DNA of 64,000 nucleotides from Escherichia sp. MOD1-EC7003 (GCF_002965065.1 NZ_PTRE01000025.1:20884-84883), one strand, 5' to 3'. Counted from the stretch's first letter, positions 33,402 through 45,189 are shown. Notes: generated by a model not told the origin, from the sequence alone. Numbers and translations: made by a program.

Positions 33402-34514
33402 CTACCTGTCAGTCACCCGATATTCCACGCTATGTGCTTCATCAGGTTGAGGAACTTCCAGCCTTGAGGCCATCCGTATCACGACCACTTCAGGAACTGC
33501 AAACTCGCGCCTGGCATTTTGCTGTTTCCATTGCGCCCACGGCACTTCCAGATAAACGATTTTTACCCGTGCACCGTAAGCCGTAAACAAACTGATGAGC
33601 TGGCTACGCAGCTGGCGGGTAATGTTCGTCGCATTCCAGACGAACGACTTTTTCTGGCGTAAAAAAACGCGTGCCTCTGCTTTGGCCTGTTGCACAATAC
33701 GCCCGGTGGCAGTTTTGTCGTCCGGGCTGGCATTGATTCGCCGCCGCATATCATCAAGACTGATAACATCCATTCCCTGACACTGGTCACTGATATAGCG
33801 ATCTTTGCCCATACCCGGTAAGCCACACAGCAAAATAACCTCAAAAGGTTCAGCCTCCCAGGGGACAAAATCGGGAGAACTTTGTTCATGAGTCAGGTAA
33901 TGCCAGCGTGCGGAATCAGAAACGAACGGGCGCACTTTTCCCCAGCATTGTTGCTCATGGCAAAACAGCTCGAACAACTCGATGCGTTCCAGCATTGATT
34001 GCTGATCCGGGCTTTGGCGACCAAGCAGATCGGCACGAGCAAGCAAAGCGAGCAGACGCGTGTCGATGCGCATTGCAGCCGTGAGCAGCAAACGCTCCGG
34101 TTGCGGACGTTCCAGTAACCACAGCGGTAACCCATGCAGACGTACCAGCGCAACAATTTGTTCACGCAGCACGAACGGCGTAGGGATATCGCGCCATAAA
34201 ATGTGTCGGGCCGTCAGCTCGCCCCGACGAGCATGGCCAGGTGACTGAATACGTCCATTTTCTTGCACGGTAGTACTGCGCTTTTCAACATCATGCAATA
34301 ACGCCGCCGCCCATAAAATTTCTTGCTGCCGGGCGGGGAGTTGCTGGAATTCTGGCAGAGCCACGAGGGCATTAAGCACCATTTCGGTATGTACACCGAC
34401 ATCGCCTTCACCATGATGCTCCGGGTCTTGCGGTGTGTTATGCATCTCCTCAACCCAACTAAAACGCTGGCGTAGTGTCGACCAGCGTTTGTCGTCGGTA
34501 AGTTGCCAAATCAT
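33402..34514 (-). CDS. HD phosphoesterase - polynucleotide kinase fusion (HD-Pnk, RNA end-healing enzyme)
   Basis: 370 aa, two domains. The N-terminal HD domain (about 30-185) has VHTEMV with His42, LLHDVEK (His74-Asp75), His94, His127 and Asp162, the metal-binding pattern of 2',3'-phosphoesterases. The C-terminal kinase (about 225-365) has a P-loop GLPGMGKD (231-238) followed by SLDDMRRRI, with aspartates 254/255 and Arg257 placed as in T4 Pnkp. The same domain order is known from Runella HD-Pnk, which removes 2',3'-phosphates and phosphorylates 5'-OH ends. It overlaps the ligase gene by 4 nt (ATGA). The pair sits between luxS and emrB, where K-12 has neither. Function is inferred. Confidence 0.88.
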   Translation of the reverse strand: MIWQLTDDKRWSTLRQRFSWVEEMHNTPQDPEHHGEGDVGVHTEMVLNALVALPEFQQLPARQQEILWAAALLHDVEKRSTTVQENGRIQSPGHARRGELTARHILWRDIPTPFVLREQIVALVRLHGLPLWLLERPQPERLLLTAAMRIDTRLLALLARADLLGRQSPDQQSMLERIELFELFCHEQQCWGKVRPFVSDSARWHYLTHEQSSPDFVPWEAEPFEVILLCGLPGMGKDRYISDQCQGMDVISLDDMRRRINASPDDKTATGRIVQQAKAEARVFLRQKKSFVWNATNITRQLRSQLISLFTAYGARVKIVYLEVPWAQWKQQNARREFAVPEVVVIRMASRLEVPQPDEAHSVEYRVTDR

Positions 34515-35218
34515 GACTGTTCTCCGTAAGCGAACTCATGGGCCATCCGCGCCCGTTGCCAGTGGCGTTTCCAGTGCTCGGTAGTTTTGACATGATTTTT
34601 GCGTACATACTTGAAGACGTTATGCGAAAAGTCAGCGACGGAAAACGCGTCACTATTCCGGCTGACAATGCCTTCCAGCGTACAGGGTTGCCCTGTTTGC
34701 GTATCCCAGGGATCGAACGCACCGCGCGCATTGGTCAGCGACAGAAAATCACGTTGCCAGCTTTTTTCATCATTCCCCGGCTGCGGGCCGGAAATTTCGG
34801 GAACGCAGGGGAAATCAAACAGAGCGGCGTAAAACTGCACCTCTTCCCAGCTCAGCCACATATCCTGGCAGCGAACGGCAAACAGATAAAAGCCCTGTTC
34901 CAGCGCGCGGTATTCAATGGAATGAACGGCGTAAAGATTTTCACCAAACAACTCCAGGTCGCCGAGATCATTTTTCAGCAGTTGCCAGCGTTGGCGAATT
35001 TTATAGGTCCATGCCGATTCCGTAGGCGCGGCATGGGAACGGGCAAACACGCCGTAGCGGTTAAGACAGTTATTTTCACCGTCGAGTTTTTCTGTGTGCA
35101 CCAATTGCGTGATGGCCTGTAAATTCTGCCAGTAATCGGCGTTAATGCGGTCATCGCTGGTGGTGCCAGGGGAGAAGGGATAATGCCAGGTTCTCCCATA
35201 TTTACGTTGGGTATTCAT
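34511..35218 (-). CDS. RNA ligase family protein
   Basis: 235 aa covalent nucleotidyltransferase. Motif I is EKLDGEN with Lys44 as the AMP-accepting lysine. The [15 protein letters not shown] stretch (89-103) matches the motif III region of Rnl2-like RNA ligases, YLFAV the IIIa region, EGIVSR (182-187) motif IV and FKYVRK (202-207) motif V. The protein is the size of a ligase core with only a short C-terminal extension, so it may need a partner for specificity. It is first in a two-gene unit with the HD-Pnk gene, translationally coupled to it. Together they can, by homology, heal and seal RNA breaks with 2',3'-cyclic phosphate and 5'-OH ends. Substrate unknown. Confidence 0.88.
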   Translation of the reverse strand: MNTQRKYGRTWHYPFSPGTTSDDRINADYWQNLQAITQLVHTEKLDGENNCLNRYGVFARSHAAPTESAWTYKIRQRWQLLKNDLGDLELFGENLYAVHSIEYRALEQGFYLFAVRCQDMWLSWEEVQFYAALFDFPCVPEISGPQPGNDEKSWQRDFLSLTNARGAFDPWDTQTGQPCTLEGIVSRNSDAFSVADFSHNVFKYVRKNHVKTTEHWKRHWQRARMAHEFAYGEQS

Positions 35219-35270
35219 AATAATCCATTATTTTGTGTGTAATAAATGTACGCTCGCGAGGGTGCGAGTT

Positions 35271-35438
35271 ATGGGGTTAAAAGAAAAATGTGAGTATCAC
35301 CCGCGAAAGCGAGGGCGAAAGAAAAAGAGAATTAACAACCTGAGCGAATGCTCAGAACCGGTTAATGGTGAATGGAAGAGTTTGGAGCGGCGAAAAGATA
35401 CACCGAATGAGTGGATAAAACAACCGTTTGTAGAATGA
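35271..35438 (+). CDS. Possible small basic protein upstream of the RNA repair genes
   Basis: 55 aa from the ATG at 35271, an alternative start lies at 35235. The N-terminal half is very basic (HPRKRGRKKKRIN), the rest is acidic-polar. It is divergent from the ligase gene and ends 8 nt before the bidirectional hairpin at 35447. No ribosome site is convincing and no homologue is recognised, so it may be only a chance reading frame. Confidence 0.3.
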   Translation: MGLKEKCEYHPRKRGRKKKRINNLSECSEPVNGEWKSLERRKDTPNEWIKQPFVE

Positions 35439-35446
35439 GCAAATAA

Positions 35447-35468
35447 AAAGGGAGCCGTAGCTCCCTTT
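35447..35468 (-). terminator. emrB terminator
   Basis: AAAGGGAG and CTCCCTTT form an 8-bp stem with CCGTAG loop; on the minus strand it is followed by TTTTTATTTG. It ends the emr operon, and may also stop any transcript from the opposite side. Confidence 0.88.
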
Positions 35469-35475
35469 GACAACC

Positions 35476-37014
35476 TTAGTGCGCACCGCCTCCGCCGCCA
35501 CCTGCGCCAAATGGCGGTTTAGCAAACCACACCAGCCCCAGCAAGACGAGGAATATCCCGGCTGACATCCAGAAGATCTCATTGGCAGAAATAATCAGCC
35601 CCTGATTGGTGATCTGTTGAGCAATCCAGCCGGAAGCCTGCTGTTGTGTCATCCCCAGCCCTTCCAGTTGACTATACATCGCCTGGGCGTTCGGGTTAAA
35701 CGGGTTTACCGACTCAGTCAACTGCGCATGGTGCATCGACTCGCGGTTAGTCCACATGGTCGTGGTTATCGACGTGCCGATAGACCCCGCCAGCGTTCGC
35801 GTAAAGTTGGAGAGGCTCGATGCCGCCGCCAGTCGTTCCGGTGGCAAACCAGACAGCGTAATCGTGGTCAGCGGCATAAAGAAGCAAGCCACCGCAAAAC
35901 CCTGGATAAATTGCGGCCAGGCCGACGCGCCAAAATCCATACCCGGTTCAAAGGTATAAGCACGCCAGTAGAAGCAGACTGCATACATAATAAAGCTGAA
36001 GGTTACCAGCCGACGCATATCCAGTTTATGTGCGAAGCGACCAATAATCGGCGACAGGATCACCGGAATAATCCCTACCGGTGCAGAGGCCAACCCTGCC
36101 CATGTTGCCGTGTAGCCGTAGACTTCCTGCAACAACTGCGGCAGCAGAACAATAGCGCCGAAGTAGAGCATATAGGCGAGGCTGACACATAAGCAGCCGA
36201 TGGTGAAGTTGCGCGACTTAAACAACGACAGATCGACTATCGGGTTATCGTCGGTCAGCTCCCAGACAATCAGGAAGCAGATAGCCACCACCGCCACCAC
36301 GGTGAGGATGATAATTTCCTGTGATGAGAACCAGTCCAGCTCTTTACCCCGGTCGAGCATAATCTGCAGGCTGCCGATACCAATTACCAGCAGTGCCAGC
36401 CCCACGGCATCAATTCGCCGCCGTTCGGTGCGGGTTTCGCGTCCGCGCAGGGTTTGCAGCGTCATCAACACCACCGCCACGCCAATCGGCACGTTGATGA
36501 AGAATATCCAGCCCCAGTGGTAATTATCGCTGATATAACCGCCAAGGATCGGGCCGCAAATTGGCGCGACAATTACCGTCATCGACCACAGCGCCAGCGC
36601 GATCGAGCGTCTGGCGGGAGGGTAGTTATTGAGCAATAGACTTTGCGAAAGCGGGATTAACGGCCCGGCGACAATCCCCTGAATCACGCGGAAGAAGATC
36701 AGCATATTCAGGCTGCTGGAGACACCACATGCCCACGACGCAATAGCAAAGGCGATGGTTGACCAGAGGAAAAGTTTTACTTCCCCGACGCGCTTTGCCA
36801 GCCAGCCGGTAAGCGGGATCGAGATGGCATTTGCCACCCCGAAAGACGTGATTACCCACGTTCCCTGGCTGAGCGATGAGCCCAGGTTTCCGGCGATTGT
36901 GGGGATCGCCACGTTAGCAATGGTGGAGTCCAGCACCTGCATGAATGTCGCCAGTGACAGCGCAATCGTCATAATGACCAGTTGCGCGCCTTCCAGCGGT
37001 TTTTGCTGTTGCAT
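35476..37014 (-). CDS. emrB: EmrB, multidrug efflux MFS transporter
   Basis: 512 aa from the ATG at 37012-37014; the track start nine nt earlier is not the family start. EmrB is a 14-helix DHA2 drug:proton antiporter that works with EmrA and TolC to expel hydrophobic toxins such as CCCP and nalidixic acid. Motif WLAKRVGEVKLFLW fits the MFS loop 2-3 signature. The protein ends in the unusual tail KPPFGAGGGGGGAH. It is separated from emrA by 16 nt. Confidence 0.97.
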   Translation of the reverse strand: MQQQKPLEGAQLVIMTIALSLATFMQVLDSTIANVAIPTIAGNLGSSLSQGTWVITSFGVANAISIPLTGWLAKRVGEVKLFLWSTIAFAIASWACGVSSSLNMLIFFRVIQGIVAGPLIPLSQSLLLNNYPPARRSIALALWSMTVIVAPICGPILGGYISDNYHWGWIFFINVPIGVAVVLMTLQTLRGRETRTERRRIDAVGLALLVIGIGSLQIMLDRGKELDWFSSQEIIILTVVAVVAICFLIVWELTDDNPIVDLSLFKSRNFTIGCLCVSLAYMLYFGAIVLLPQLLQEVYGYTATWAGLASAPVGIIPVILSPIIGRFAHKLDMRRLVTFSFIMYAVCFYWRAYTFEPGMDFGASAWPQFIQGFAVACFFMPLTTITLSGLPPERLAAASSLSNFTRTLAGSIGTSITTTMWTNRESMHHAQLTESVNPFNPNAQAMYSQLEGLGMTQQQASGWIAQQITNQGLIISANEIFWMSAGIFLVLLGLVWFAKPPFGAGGGGGGAH

Positions 37015-37030
37015 TACACGCACCTCTGGA

Positions 37031-38203
37031 TTAGCCAGCGTTAGCTTTTACGATATCGTCGATCAGTTTATTGACAGGTGCCAGGCTGATTTCACGCGCG
37101 GTGCTTACCGCTACCGGCGTAGAACGTACTTTGTTCGCCAGTACCTGACCGTCACGGTGAGTGGTATTGACGCTCACTAGCGTGGATAAACCGATACGCA
37201 GCGGGTATTGCTCCAGCTGTTTTTGGTCCAGTTCAATACGCACAGGCAGACGCTGAACGACTTTGATCCAGTTACCGGTCGCATTTTGCGCCGGAAGCAG
37301 CGAGAACGCGCTACCAGTCCCCATATCCAGACCAACCACTTTACCGGTGTATTTCACCTCATCGCCGTAAATATCGGTGGTGATAGTGACCGGCTGACCG
37401 ATGCGCATATTGGCAATCTGCGTTTCTTTAAAGTTGGCATCCACCCACATATTCGTGGCGGGAACGACCGCCATCAGCGGCGTCGTTGGGCTAATTTGCG
37501 CGCCAGGCTGTACCGCGCGACGGGAAACATAGCCGGTCATCGGACTGACAATACGGGTACGTTCCAACGCCAGCCAGGCGTTACGTACTTCGGTGGCTGC
37601 CTGTTGCACGGCAGGCTGATCTTCCAGTTTAGTCGCCAGAACCATCGCCTGATTGGCATTGTATTGTTGAATAGCGACGTCAAGTTGCGCCTGGGCGCTG
37701 GTGACGGCGTCGCGTGCGTGTTGCAGCTCCTCGCGACCAATCAGGTTGGCATTGCCCAGCGGCACACGGCGGTTGTAGTCACTTTGTGCTTTGGCGAGGG
37801 CGATTTTCTGCACCTCAATATTTGCCTGCAACTGTTTGCTGTTAATCATCAGCTGGTGGGTTTGGCGAACGCTGGAAGCCAGTGCAGTTTTGGCTTTTTC
37901 AAACGCCTGGCGAGCATCTGTCGGGTCGAGAGTGACCAGCACATCGCCTTCTTTCACAAAATCGGTGTTATCGGCCCAGACTTTCGTCACGCTGCCAGAC
38001 ACCTGAGACATAATTTGAATCTGATTCCCTGCCACGTATGCGTCATCGGTTTCTTCGAAATGACGCAGTACCAAAAACCAATAAATCCCTATCGCTACGG
38101 CAATAATTATAAAGAGCAAGGTGAGAAGGAGGAGCAGACGCTTACGTTTGCCGCTCTTCTTTACCGGTTGCTGCGGGGTTTGAGTCTCCGCATTTGCGCT
38201 CAT
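37031..38203 (-). CDS. emrA: EmrA, membrane fusion protein
   Basis: 390 aa from the ATG at 38201-38203; an upstream ATG adds four residues. N-terminal cytosolic part (1-25), one membrane helix (about 26-48, LLLLLTLLFIIIAVAIGIYW), a lipoyl half (GSVTKVWADNTDFVKEGDVL), a long coiled-coil (about 95-205) and a beta-barrel region. It bridges EmrB to TolC across the periplasm. Confidence 0.96.
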   Translation of the reverse strand: MSANAETQTPQQPVKKSGKRKRLLLLLTLLFIIIAVAIGIYWFLVLRHFEETDDAYVAGNQIQIMSQVSGSVTKVWADNTDFVKEGDVLVTLDPTDARQAFEKAKTALASSVRQTHQLMINSKQLQANIEVQKIALAKAQSDYNRRVPLGNANLIGREELQHARDAVTSAQAQLDVAIQQYNANQAMVLATKLEDQPAVQQAATEVRNAWLALERTRIVSPMTGYVSRRAVQPGAQISPTTPLMAVVPATNMWVDANFKETQIANMRIGQPVTITTDIYGDEVKYTGKVVGLDMGTGSAFSLLPAQNATGNWIKVVQRLPVRIELDQKQLEQYPLRIGLSTLVSVNTTHRDGQVLANKVRSTPVAVSTAREISLAPVNKLIDDIVKANAG

Positions 38204-38329
38204 ATTGTTCTCCACGATCTTCTTAACTCATCGGCTGAGTCGACCTGCTTGCCAAAAAGGCCAGCATGTTGCGATGCTGGCCGGTCATTTTTTCTTTTAT
38301 AAATCTGGATTTTTGAATGAGATGACGCG

Positions 38330-38860
38330 TTAGCTCATCGCTTCGAGAACCACACCGTCTTGTTCCATCTGGTCGAGACGGGAGAGCAATTTGCGGGTGA
38401 TTTGCTCAAGCTGATCTTTTTCTGTTGTGCTGAGCGCGGACCAGAGTTGATGCAGGCAGTTATGCTGCGGCGGTAAAACCTCGCGCAAAAACTCGTGACC
38501 TTTTTCCGTTAATTGCAGATACAGGCAACGACGGTCGTTATCGCTTTCACGACGTTCGATCCAACCGCGTTTTTCCAGTTCATCGGCAATACGCGTCGCG
38601 TTGGTACGGGATGATCCAAGAGCACAACTCAATTCAGAAGGCTGAATACTGTGGTTTTCCTGAGACTCCAGCGTAATCAACGCCATAAACAACGTCTCGT
38701 TAATCCCCTGAGCCTTCAGCATTTTATTGCGGTTCTCCAGCAGCTTGCTTTGCATATGCATGCAAAGACGGGTCAGAAGGATCTCCTGATAAGGAAAATC
38801 TTCGTGGCGGCTGGCGCGAAATTTTAGCATTTGTTCAATGGGCGTAAACGAACTATCCAT
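38330..38860 (-). CDS. mprA: MprA (EmrR), MarR-family repressor
   Basis: 176 aa. MarR-type winged helix repressor of emrRAB that is released by uncouplers and other phenolic compounds. The winged helix spans about 55-130 with [23 protein letters not shown]. It precedes emrA on the same strand with a 126-nt gap. Confidence 0.95.
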   Translation of the reverse strand: MDSSFTPIEQMLKFRASRHEDFPYQEILLTRLCMHMQSKLLENRNKMLKAQGINETLFMALITLESQENHSIQPSELSCALGSSRTNATRIADELEKRGWIERRESDNDRRCLYLQLTEKGHEFLREVLPPQHNCLHQLWSALSTTEKDQLEQITRKLLSRLDQMEQDGVVLEAMS

Positions 38861-38950
38861 TTGGGTATGACCTCATTAATTTCAGCCGATATAGTAACGA
38901 CAGTGACAAATAAAGTAAACGTATTGTTTTAGAAAAATAATTCTTGTGGG

Positions 38951-39286
38951 TTATATAATCGCCATCACTTTCCAGGCGAGCCCATAGGCCAGCGCACTAA
39001 GCAGTGTTGGGATAATAATGCTGCGTGTTTTATAGAAACTGACACCCAGTACCGCGAAGCCGACCAGCGTGGGCACGAAACGGCGTGTATCATGCATCAC
39101 TTCTGGTGCGGTAGAAACAACCAGCAGAGCGCATATCGAGGCGATGCCTATGGTGTCGAGCAAAATACTTACCGCGCCACGTTTGGTTGGACGGGCATTA
39201 CCCACACGCAGGCGCAGCGGCAAATAGCGGAAGCAATAATTCGCCGCGCCAACCAGTAACCCAAGCAGCAAAACCTCATAGCTCAT
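38951..39286 (-). CDS. ygaH: YgaH, L-valine exporter subunit
   Basis: 111 aa membrane protein of the AzlD family. With YgaZ it makes the branched-chain amino acid exporter that removes L-valine. Four hydrophobic segments are visible. It overlaps ygaZ by 11 nt, which supports joint expression. Confidence 0.92.
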   Translation of the reverse strand: MSYEVLLLGLLVGAANYCFRYLPLRLRVGNARPTKRGAVSILLDTIGIASICALLVVSTAPEVMHDTRRFVPTLVGFAVLGVSFYKTRSIIIPTLLSALAYGLAWKVMAII

Positions 39287-40013
39287 CAGACGCTCCTTGC
39301 CAGAATGTCTGGATTAACGCAGTGAGGCAGCCACAAACAATGCCTGCCAGAATGGCAGCGGGAATAGAAAATAGCGTTACGCCTGCAAGAGCACCAACTA
39401 ACGCTGCGGTAACGCAAAGAGATTGTTTGCGCTGGAAAGAGGCGAGCAGGAAACTCATAAAGAGTGCCGGAAGCATAAAACCTAATGCTGCTTCAACGGC
39501 GGGATAACCTTGCAGCAAGCCGCTGCCGGAGAATGCCCCTATTACCGTACCAAATACCCACGATGACCATGAACTGAAGGCAATGCCGATCATCCAGTTC
39601 TCGCTCCAGCGGCGATTATTGCGTACCAGTTTTGCGGTTGCGGCGGCAAAAACTTCATCCGTCAGGCCAAACGCCCACAGGGCAGTTTTCGATTTTTGCA
39701 GACGCTGAATAATACGGCTACGCAGTGATGGGCCATACAAAACATGGCGAACATCCATTGCCATGACGGTCAGTGCAGCAACCCACAAACTACTCCCGGC
39801 CGCCAGCATCGTGGTAATGACGAACTGGCTCGCGCCTGCATAAATGATGCAGGAGAAAAAAACGCTTTCGAGAGGAGAGAATCCCAGACGGGTCGCATTC
39901 AGACCGAACGCAAAGGCCACCGGAATATAACTAATAACAATCGGTAAACTGTCTTTGCATCCTTCCATGAAGGTCGCCGAACCAGGAGCAGGCTGTGGAG
40001 TAGGGCTTTCCAT
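39276..40013 (-). CDS. ygaZ: YgaZ, L-valine exporter subunit
   Basis: 245 aa, AzlC family. It is the larger subunit of the YgaZH exporter. The N-terminal motif [16 protein letters not shown] and the [11 protein letters not shown] stretch are typical of AzlC proteins. It overlaps ygaH. Confidence 0.93.
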   Translation of the reverse strand: MESPTPQPAPGSATFMEGCKDSLPIVISYIPVAFAFGLNATRLGFSPLESVFFSCIIYAGASQFVITTMLAAGSSLWVAALTVMAMDVRHVLYGPSLRSRIIQRLQKSKTALWAFGLTDEVFAAATAKLVRNNRRWSENWMIGIAFSSWSSWVFGTVIGAFSGSGLLQGYPAVEAALGFMLPALFMSFLLASFQRKQSLCVTAALVGALAGVTLFSIPAAILAGIVCGCLTALIQTFWQGASDEL

Positions 40014-40131
40014 AGAGTGTTCGCTTAACGATTGTTAATATTATAAATAGACTGAATATCTTAACCTTATCAGACTGATGGGCTTCTTAACACCCTATAA
40101 GTGTAAAGCCACGAAAGCGGTTGCTGATTGC

Positions 40132-40327
40132 TTAATTTGCGGCTTCCTGACGATGAAAACCTCGCCACCAGACCAGTAAGTTAACCAGGGCAATCGTCGC
40201 ACCAGCCAGACAAATGCCTGCCCAACCGCCATGTTGCCAGGCTGAGGCTGAAATTAGCGAACCGGCGGCACCGCCAATAAAGTAGCTGGTCATGTAACCT
40301 GTAGTCAGGCGACTACGCGCATCAGGG
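40132..40327 (-). pseudogene. ygaY: ygaY remnant (MFS transporter C-terminus)
   Basis: On the minus strand, the last ~65 codons of a membrane transporter are readable: ...DARSRLTTGYMTSYFIGGAAG...WWRGFHRQEAAN and a stop at 40132-40134. No start or upstream part is present, since the coding signal breaks at about 40327 next to a repeat-like stretch. In K-12 ygaY is already a split pseudogene at this place. Confidence 0.75.
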
Positions 40328-40507
40328 GGACAATAAAGCCCGCTGAACGGGCAGAAAGGGAAAAGTTACGCGCGATGGTGTCGGGCAATGGCTGGGCGTA
40401 ATAGTTGCTGGCGCCCAGCCTTCAGAAAACGTTTCATCGATTTTCAGCCGGATGAAAACCATCGCTGCAAGTGCTCATATAAGTATTGTCTGCGCGATTA
40501 TCAATAT
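40328..40507. other. Spacer between the ygaY remnant and proX
   Basis: No gene. The region has a short hairpin AGCCCGCTGAACGGGC at 40341 and a 9-bp inverted repeat, GGCTGGGCG (40390-40398) and CGCCCAGCC (40412-40420), which may be the proVWX transcript end, though no T-run follows. Confidence 0.5.
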
Positions 40508-41500
40508 TTACTTCTGCGCTGCCAGCGCCTCCTTCACCCAGCCATCGAACTGCTGCTGATGGGCTTTGATCCAGCCATCAACGTGGCCCTGAATATCGCC
40601 TTCTGAGGCTTTGCCGTCATGCATAATGGCGTTCTGGGCGTTAATATCTGCCACTGGTAACTGCATAATGGCAAATAGTTTCGCTGCTGCTGGATTTTTC
40701 TCGGCCCAGGCTTTGTTGGCAACGATATGCATGGTGCTGACCGGGAAGCCGTAATTCGCGCCATTTGGCAGTTTAGTGTCAGCATTTTTATCTCCCGGCA
40801 GTGCGGAGAACGGCACCTGCAACCAGACCACATCTTTGCCCGGCTTCAGCTCATTACTCACCCAGTACGGCGTCCAGGTGTAGTAAAACACCGGCTTACC
40901 CTCTTTGTAACGACTGATGGTATCGGCCATCATCGCCGCATAGTTCCCCTGATTATGCGTCACGGTATTGGTCAGTCCATACGCGGCAAGCTGGTGGTTG
41001 ATCGCACCTTCGCAGCCCCAGCCTGGGTTACAGCCGGTTAAATCCGCTTTACCGTCGCCGTTGGTATCGAACAGTTTGGCGATCTTCGGGTCTTTCAGTT
41101 GTGCGATGTTGGTGATTTTGTACTGGTCGGCGGTTTTCTTATCGATCAGGTAACCCTGCGCCGCGCCGTTAACAAATACCCCTTCACGATAAAATTTCTT
41201 ATCGCCACCGGCTGCTTCGTACATGTTGTCATGCAGTGGCGTCCAGTTCACTGCGGTGAAGGTTGCATCGCCGGAAGCAAGCGATGTGTAGCCAACGTTG
41301 TAATCTACTTCGCTGGGTTTATTGACGGTATAACCTAACTTCTCCAGCGCGCGGCTGACCAGCAGCGTCTGGAAAGTTTCTTCGGTGATGGTGCTCTGAA
41401 CGGGATTAACAGTAACGCCTTTGCCCGGCAGATCGGCAGCAAAAGTTTGTGTAGAGATAAGCGTGGCAAACGCTGTCGCAAAAAGTACGCTATGTCGCAT
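40508..41500 (-). CDS. proX: ProX, glycine betaine-binding periplasmic protein
   Basis: 330 aa from the ATG at 41498-41500; the 14 upstream in-frame residues do not look like a signal. A Sec signal peptide ends in TFAADL. ProX captures glycine betaine and proline betaine for ProVW under osmotic stress. Tryptophans that form the binding cage are visible ([17 protein letters not shown]). Last gene of proVWX. Confidence 0.97.
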   Translation of the reverse strand: MRHSVLFATAFATLISTQTFAADLPGKGVTVNPVQSTITEETFQTLLVSRALEKLGYTVNKPSEVDYNVGYTSLASGDATFTAVNWTPLHDNMYEAAGGDKKFYREGVFVNGAAQGYLIDKKTADQYKITNIAQLKDPKIAKLFDTNGDGKADLTGCNPGWGCEGAINHQLAAYGLTNTVTHNQGNYAAMMADTISRYKEGKPVFYYTWTPYWVSNELKPGKDVVWLQVPFSALPGDKNADTKLPNGANYGFPVSTMHIVANKAWAEKNPAAAKLFAIMQLPVADINAQNAIMHDGKASEGDIQGHVDGWIKAHQQQFDGWVKEALAAQK

Positions 41501-41557
41501 TGTTATTCCTTTCTTTGGCAGGGTGATAATGCCCGGCGTCACCGGGCAAGTGCAGAG

Positions 41558-42622
41558 TTACTGAATGAATGGGCGGGTCAGCAGACCGACAGGGCCAGTG
41601 GTGTACCAGCGACGGTTGCCGCGACTGCGTGAGTCACGTCCAACGGCCTGCGTCAGGCGATCGAGGATAATGGCGAGGATCACAATCCCGACGCCGCCAA
41701 CGGTGGCAAGCCCCATATCCAGACGACCGATACCGCGAAGTACCATCTGACCCAGCCCGCCGACGGCAATCATCGAGGCGATGACCACCATAGAAAGAGC
41801 CAGCATCAGCGTTTGGTTAACGCCCGCCATAATGGTCGGCATTGCCAGCGGTAACTGAACTTTGAACAGCATCTGGCGCGGGCTGGCACCAAATGAGCGC
41901 GAGGCTTCAATCAGATCTGCCGGAACCTGGTTAATCCCCAGAATAGTCAGACGAATAATCGGCGGCAGAGCAAAGATGATCGTCACCACTACGCCCGGCA
42001 CGTTGCCGATGCCAAACAGCATGACGATAGGCACCAGATAAACAAACGCTGGTGTGGTCTGCATGGCATCAAGCAGTGGACGAATAATTTTCGCCGCTCG
42101 CGGACTTCTCGCCAGCCAGATCCCCAGCGGCAAACCGATGACGATACAGAACAGCAGGGCGGTTAACACCAATGCCAGAGTAACCATTGCCTGCGACCAG
42201 GCACCGATAGCGCCGATGGCCATCAGCGAAATCAGTGTTGCCACGCCCATTCCGACCCCGGAAATCTGCCAGGCGATAAGAGCGAAAACGATAATCGCCA
42301 CCGGCGCGGGCATACCCAGCAGCAGTTGCTGAAAACCGTTAAGGATGTAATCGACCGGAACGCGCACGCCCTGGAAGACGGGACGGAAATGGGTAACGAC
42401 CCAGTCGATCCCTTCAGTTACCCAACTGTCGAGCGGGATCAGCGTCTTATGGAACGGATCGAGAATATTAAAATGCTCGACGTTTGGTGCAGGCGTACTG
42501 GTCAGCCAGTCAGCGCCACCGCCGTCAGTCGGTGTAGTCGCCGGTGTACCCCAGGCGTCTGCGGATTGTGCAGCGCTGTCTGCCGCTGGTGTGGTATCCC
42601 ACGGATTATGTTGATCAGCCAT
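41558..42622 (-). CDS. proW: ProW, glycine betaine ABC transporter permease
   Basis: 354 aa. Long hydrophilic N-terminal part (about 1-98) followed by the permease domain with the EAA loop ([22 protein letters not shown]). It overlaps proV by 8 nt. Confidence 0.97.
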   Translation of the reverse strand: MADQHNPWDTTPAADSAAQSADAWGTPATTPTDGGGADWLTSTPAPNVEHFNILDPFHKTLIPLDSWVTEGIDWVVTHFRPVFQGVRVPVDYILNGFQQLLLGMPAPVAIIVFALIAWQISGVGMGVATLISLMAIGAIGAWSQAMVTLALVLTALLFCIVIGLPLGIWLARSPRAAKIIRPLLDAMQTTPAFVYLVPIVMLFGIGNVPGVVVTIIFALPPIIRLTILGINQVPADLIEASRSFGASPRQMLFKVQLPLAMPTIMAGVNQTLMLALSMVVIASMIAVGGLGQMVLRGIGRLDMGLATVGGVGIVILAIILDRLTQAVGRDSRSRGNRRWYTTGPVGLLTRPFIQ

Positions 42623-43817
42623 TGTTTACCCCCTCACGATCTAAAGCGCGCAGCAGCATTCCTTTCGAAATAATGCCGACATACTGTTGGTCCTCGTCGA
42701 CCACGGGCACTGCACAGGGCGCCTGTCCGACATGGGAGAGCAACTCGCTAAGAGGTGTTTGCGCATCGACCGCTAACGGCGCATCAATCAGTGCAGCATC
42801 AAGACCTTGTTGCTGCGTTAATGCGGCTTTAAGCGAATCGATAGACACAGCGCCGACAAACTTATTACCGCGTTCGATGACGTAACCATATTCGCGGTCT
42901 TCATCCTGCAATAATTTCAGTGCCGAACGTGGTCCGAAGCCAGGGGTTTTACGAATTAAGCCATTCGGTGTCCGACGGGCAATATCTTTCGCGCTGAATA
43001 CCTGACTAATATCGACGCCACGGAAGAAAGTACGGACATAATCATTCGCCGGATTATTGAGAATTTCATCCGGTGTGCCGACCTGTACCACTTCACCATT
43101 TTGCATAATGGCAATTCGGTCGCCAATACGCATAGCTTCATCGAGATCGTGAGAAATAAAGACGATGGTGCGCTGATGTTTCGCCTGTAATTTTACCAGC
43201 TCATCCTGCATCTCGGTGCGAATTAATGGGTCGAGCGCTGAAAAGGCTTCATCCATTAATAAAATATCCGGATTAATCGCTAACGCGCGGGCTAATCCGA
43301 CACGTTGACGCATCCCGCCAGAGAGTTCATCCGGGTAGCTGTGGGCATAATTTTCCAGCCCGACCTGACGCAGGGCATCAAGGGCTTTTTCCCGGCGTTC
43401 TTCGGCGTTAACTCCGGCCAACTCCATACCGAACGCGGTATTGTCCAGCACGGTCATATGCGGCATTAAGGCAAAGGACTGGAATACCATCGCAATTTTT
43501 TTTCTGCGCACCTCACGGAGTTCGGCGTCGGATATCTTGGCAATATCCACACCATCAATCAGCACTTGCCCGCGGGTGGGTTCAATCAGGCGATTGAGAA
43601 GGCGTACCATTGTGGATTTACCCGAGCCGGATAATCCCATGATGACAAATATCTCGCCTTCTTCAATGGCCAGACTGGCGTCTTTTACGCCAAGCGATAG
43701 CCCAGTTTTTTCCAGAATTTGTTCTTTTGAAAGTCCTTGTTCGATATATTTGAACGCTCGCTGAGGATGCTCGCCGAATATTTTATAGAGATTTTTAATT
43801 TCTAATTTAATTGCCAT
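42615..43817 (-). CDS. proV: ProV, glycine betaine ABC transporter ATPase
   Basis: 400 aa. ABC domain with Walker [10 protein letters not shown] (about 60-69), signature [10 protein letters not shown] and Walker [13 protein letters not shown]. The C-terminal ~120 residues are CBS domains with an acidic, ionic-strength-sensing role. First gene of the proU operon, behind the P2 promoter. Confidence 0.97.
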   Translation of the reverse strand: MAIKLEIKNLYKIFGEHPQRAFKYIEQGLSKEQILEKTGLSLGVKDASLAIEEGEIFVIMGLSGSGKSTMVRLLNRLIEPTRGQVLIDGVDIAKISDAELREVRRKKIAMVFQSFALMPHMTVLDNTAFGMELAGVNAEERREKALDALRQVGLENYAHSYPDELSGGMRQRVGLARALAINPDILLMDEAFSALDPLIRTEMQDELVKLQAKHQRTIVFISHDLDEAMRIGDRIAIMQNGEVVQVGTPDEILNNPANDYVRTFFRGVDISQVFSAKDIARRTPNGLIRKTPGFGPRSALKLLQDEDREYGYVIERGNKFVGAVSIDSLKAALTQQQGLDAALIDAPLAVDAQTPLSELLSHVGQAPCAVPVVDEDQQYVGIISKGMLLRALDREGVNNG

Positions 43818-44171
43818 GCAATAGAAAGATTCCTGTTATTTGTTTATGTCGATATATTACCCAATGGAAATAGTCACTTTTTTCTACCCTAACATACTGA
43901 GAATCTGAGGCAACCCCTGAGAGCAAATGAAGCATGAATATTGATGCGAGCAAAACGCCGGAATTTCCCATGATATAAGGGCTGAGAGCAAATCGAGAAA
44001 AGTTGATATTTTTTGTGATAGATAGTGAAAAAACGCCTGAATATTGTGGTTTCAGGCGAATAATGCAACAGAGTATCAGTGTCGATCACCACAAAATATT
44101 TACGTGATAAAAAGCTATTTGGTAGGGATTATTTCCCTGCTGTAGTTAGTGATATTTTGAAAAATACCCCG
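43818..44171. other. proU regulatory region
   Basis: Between nrdF and proV there is no gene. The AT-rich stretch holds the P2 promoter at 43886-43913 and, by established knowledge, the upstream and downstream curved silencer elements bound by H-NS. Confidence 0.7.
43886..43913 (-). promoter_or_regulatory. proU P2 promoter
   Basis: Minus strand: TTGCCT (-35, 43908-43913), 16-nt spacer, TAGGGT (-10, 43886-43891), about 70-95 nt upstream of the proV start. This matches the sigma-70 P2 of proU as I know it. Confidence 0.8.
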
Positions 44172-45140
<969 letters not shown>

Positions 45141-45189
45141 TTAAAGCCGGACTCATCAGGCTCCGATTTTTGGCAATGTGCACTTTGTT

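Noticed and set aside
40390..40420. Intrinsic terminator of proVWX
   Set aside because: The 9-bp stem is good but there is no T-run on either side, so it is listed only as an inverted repeat.
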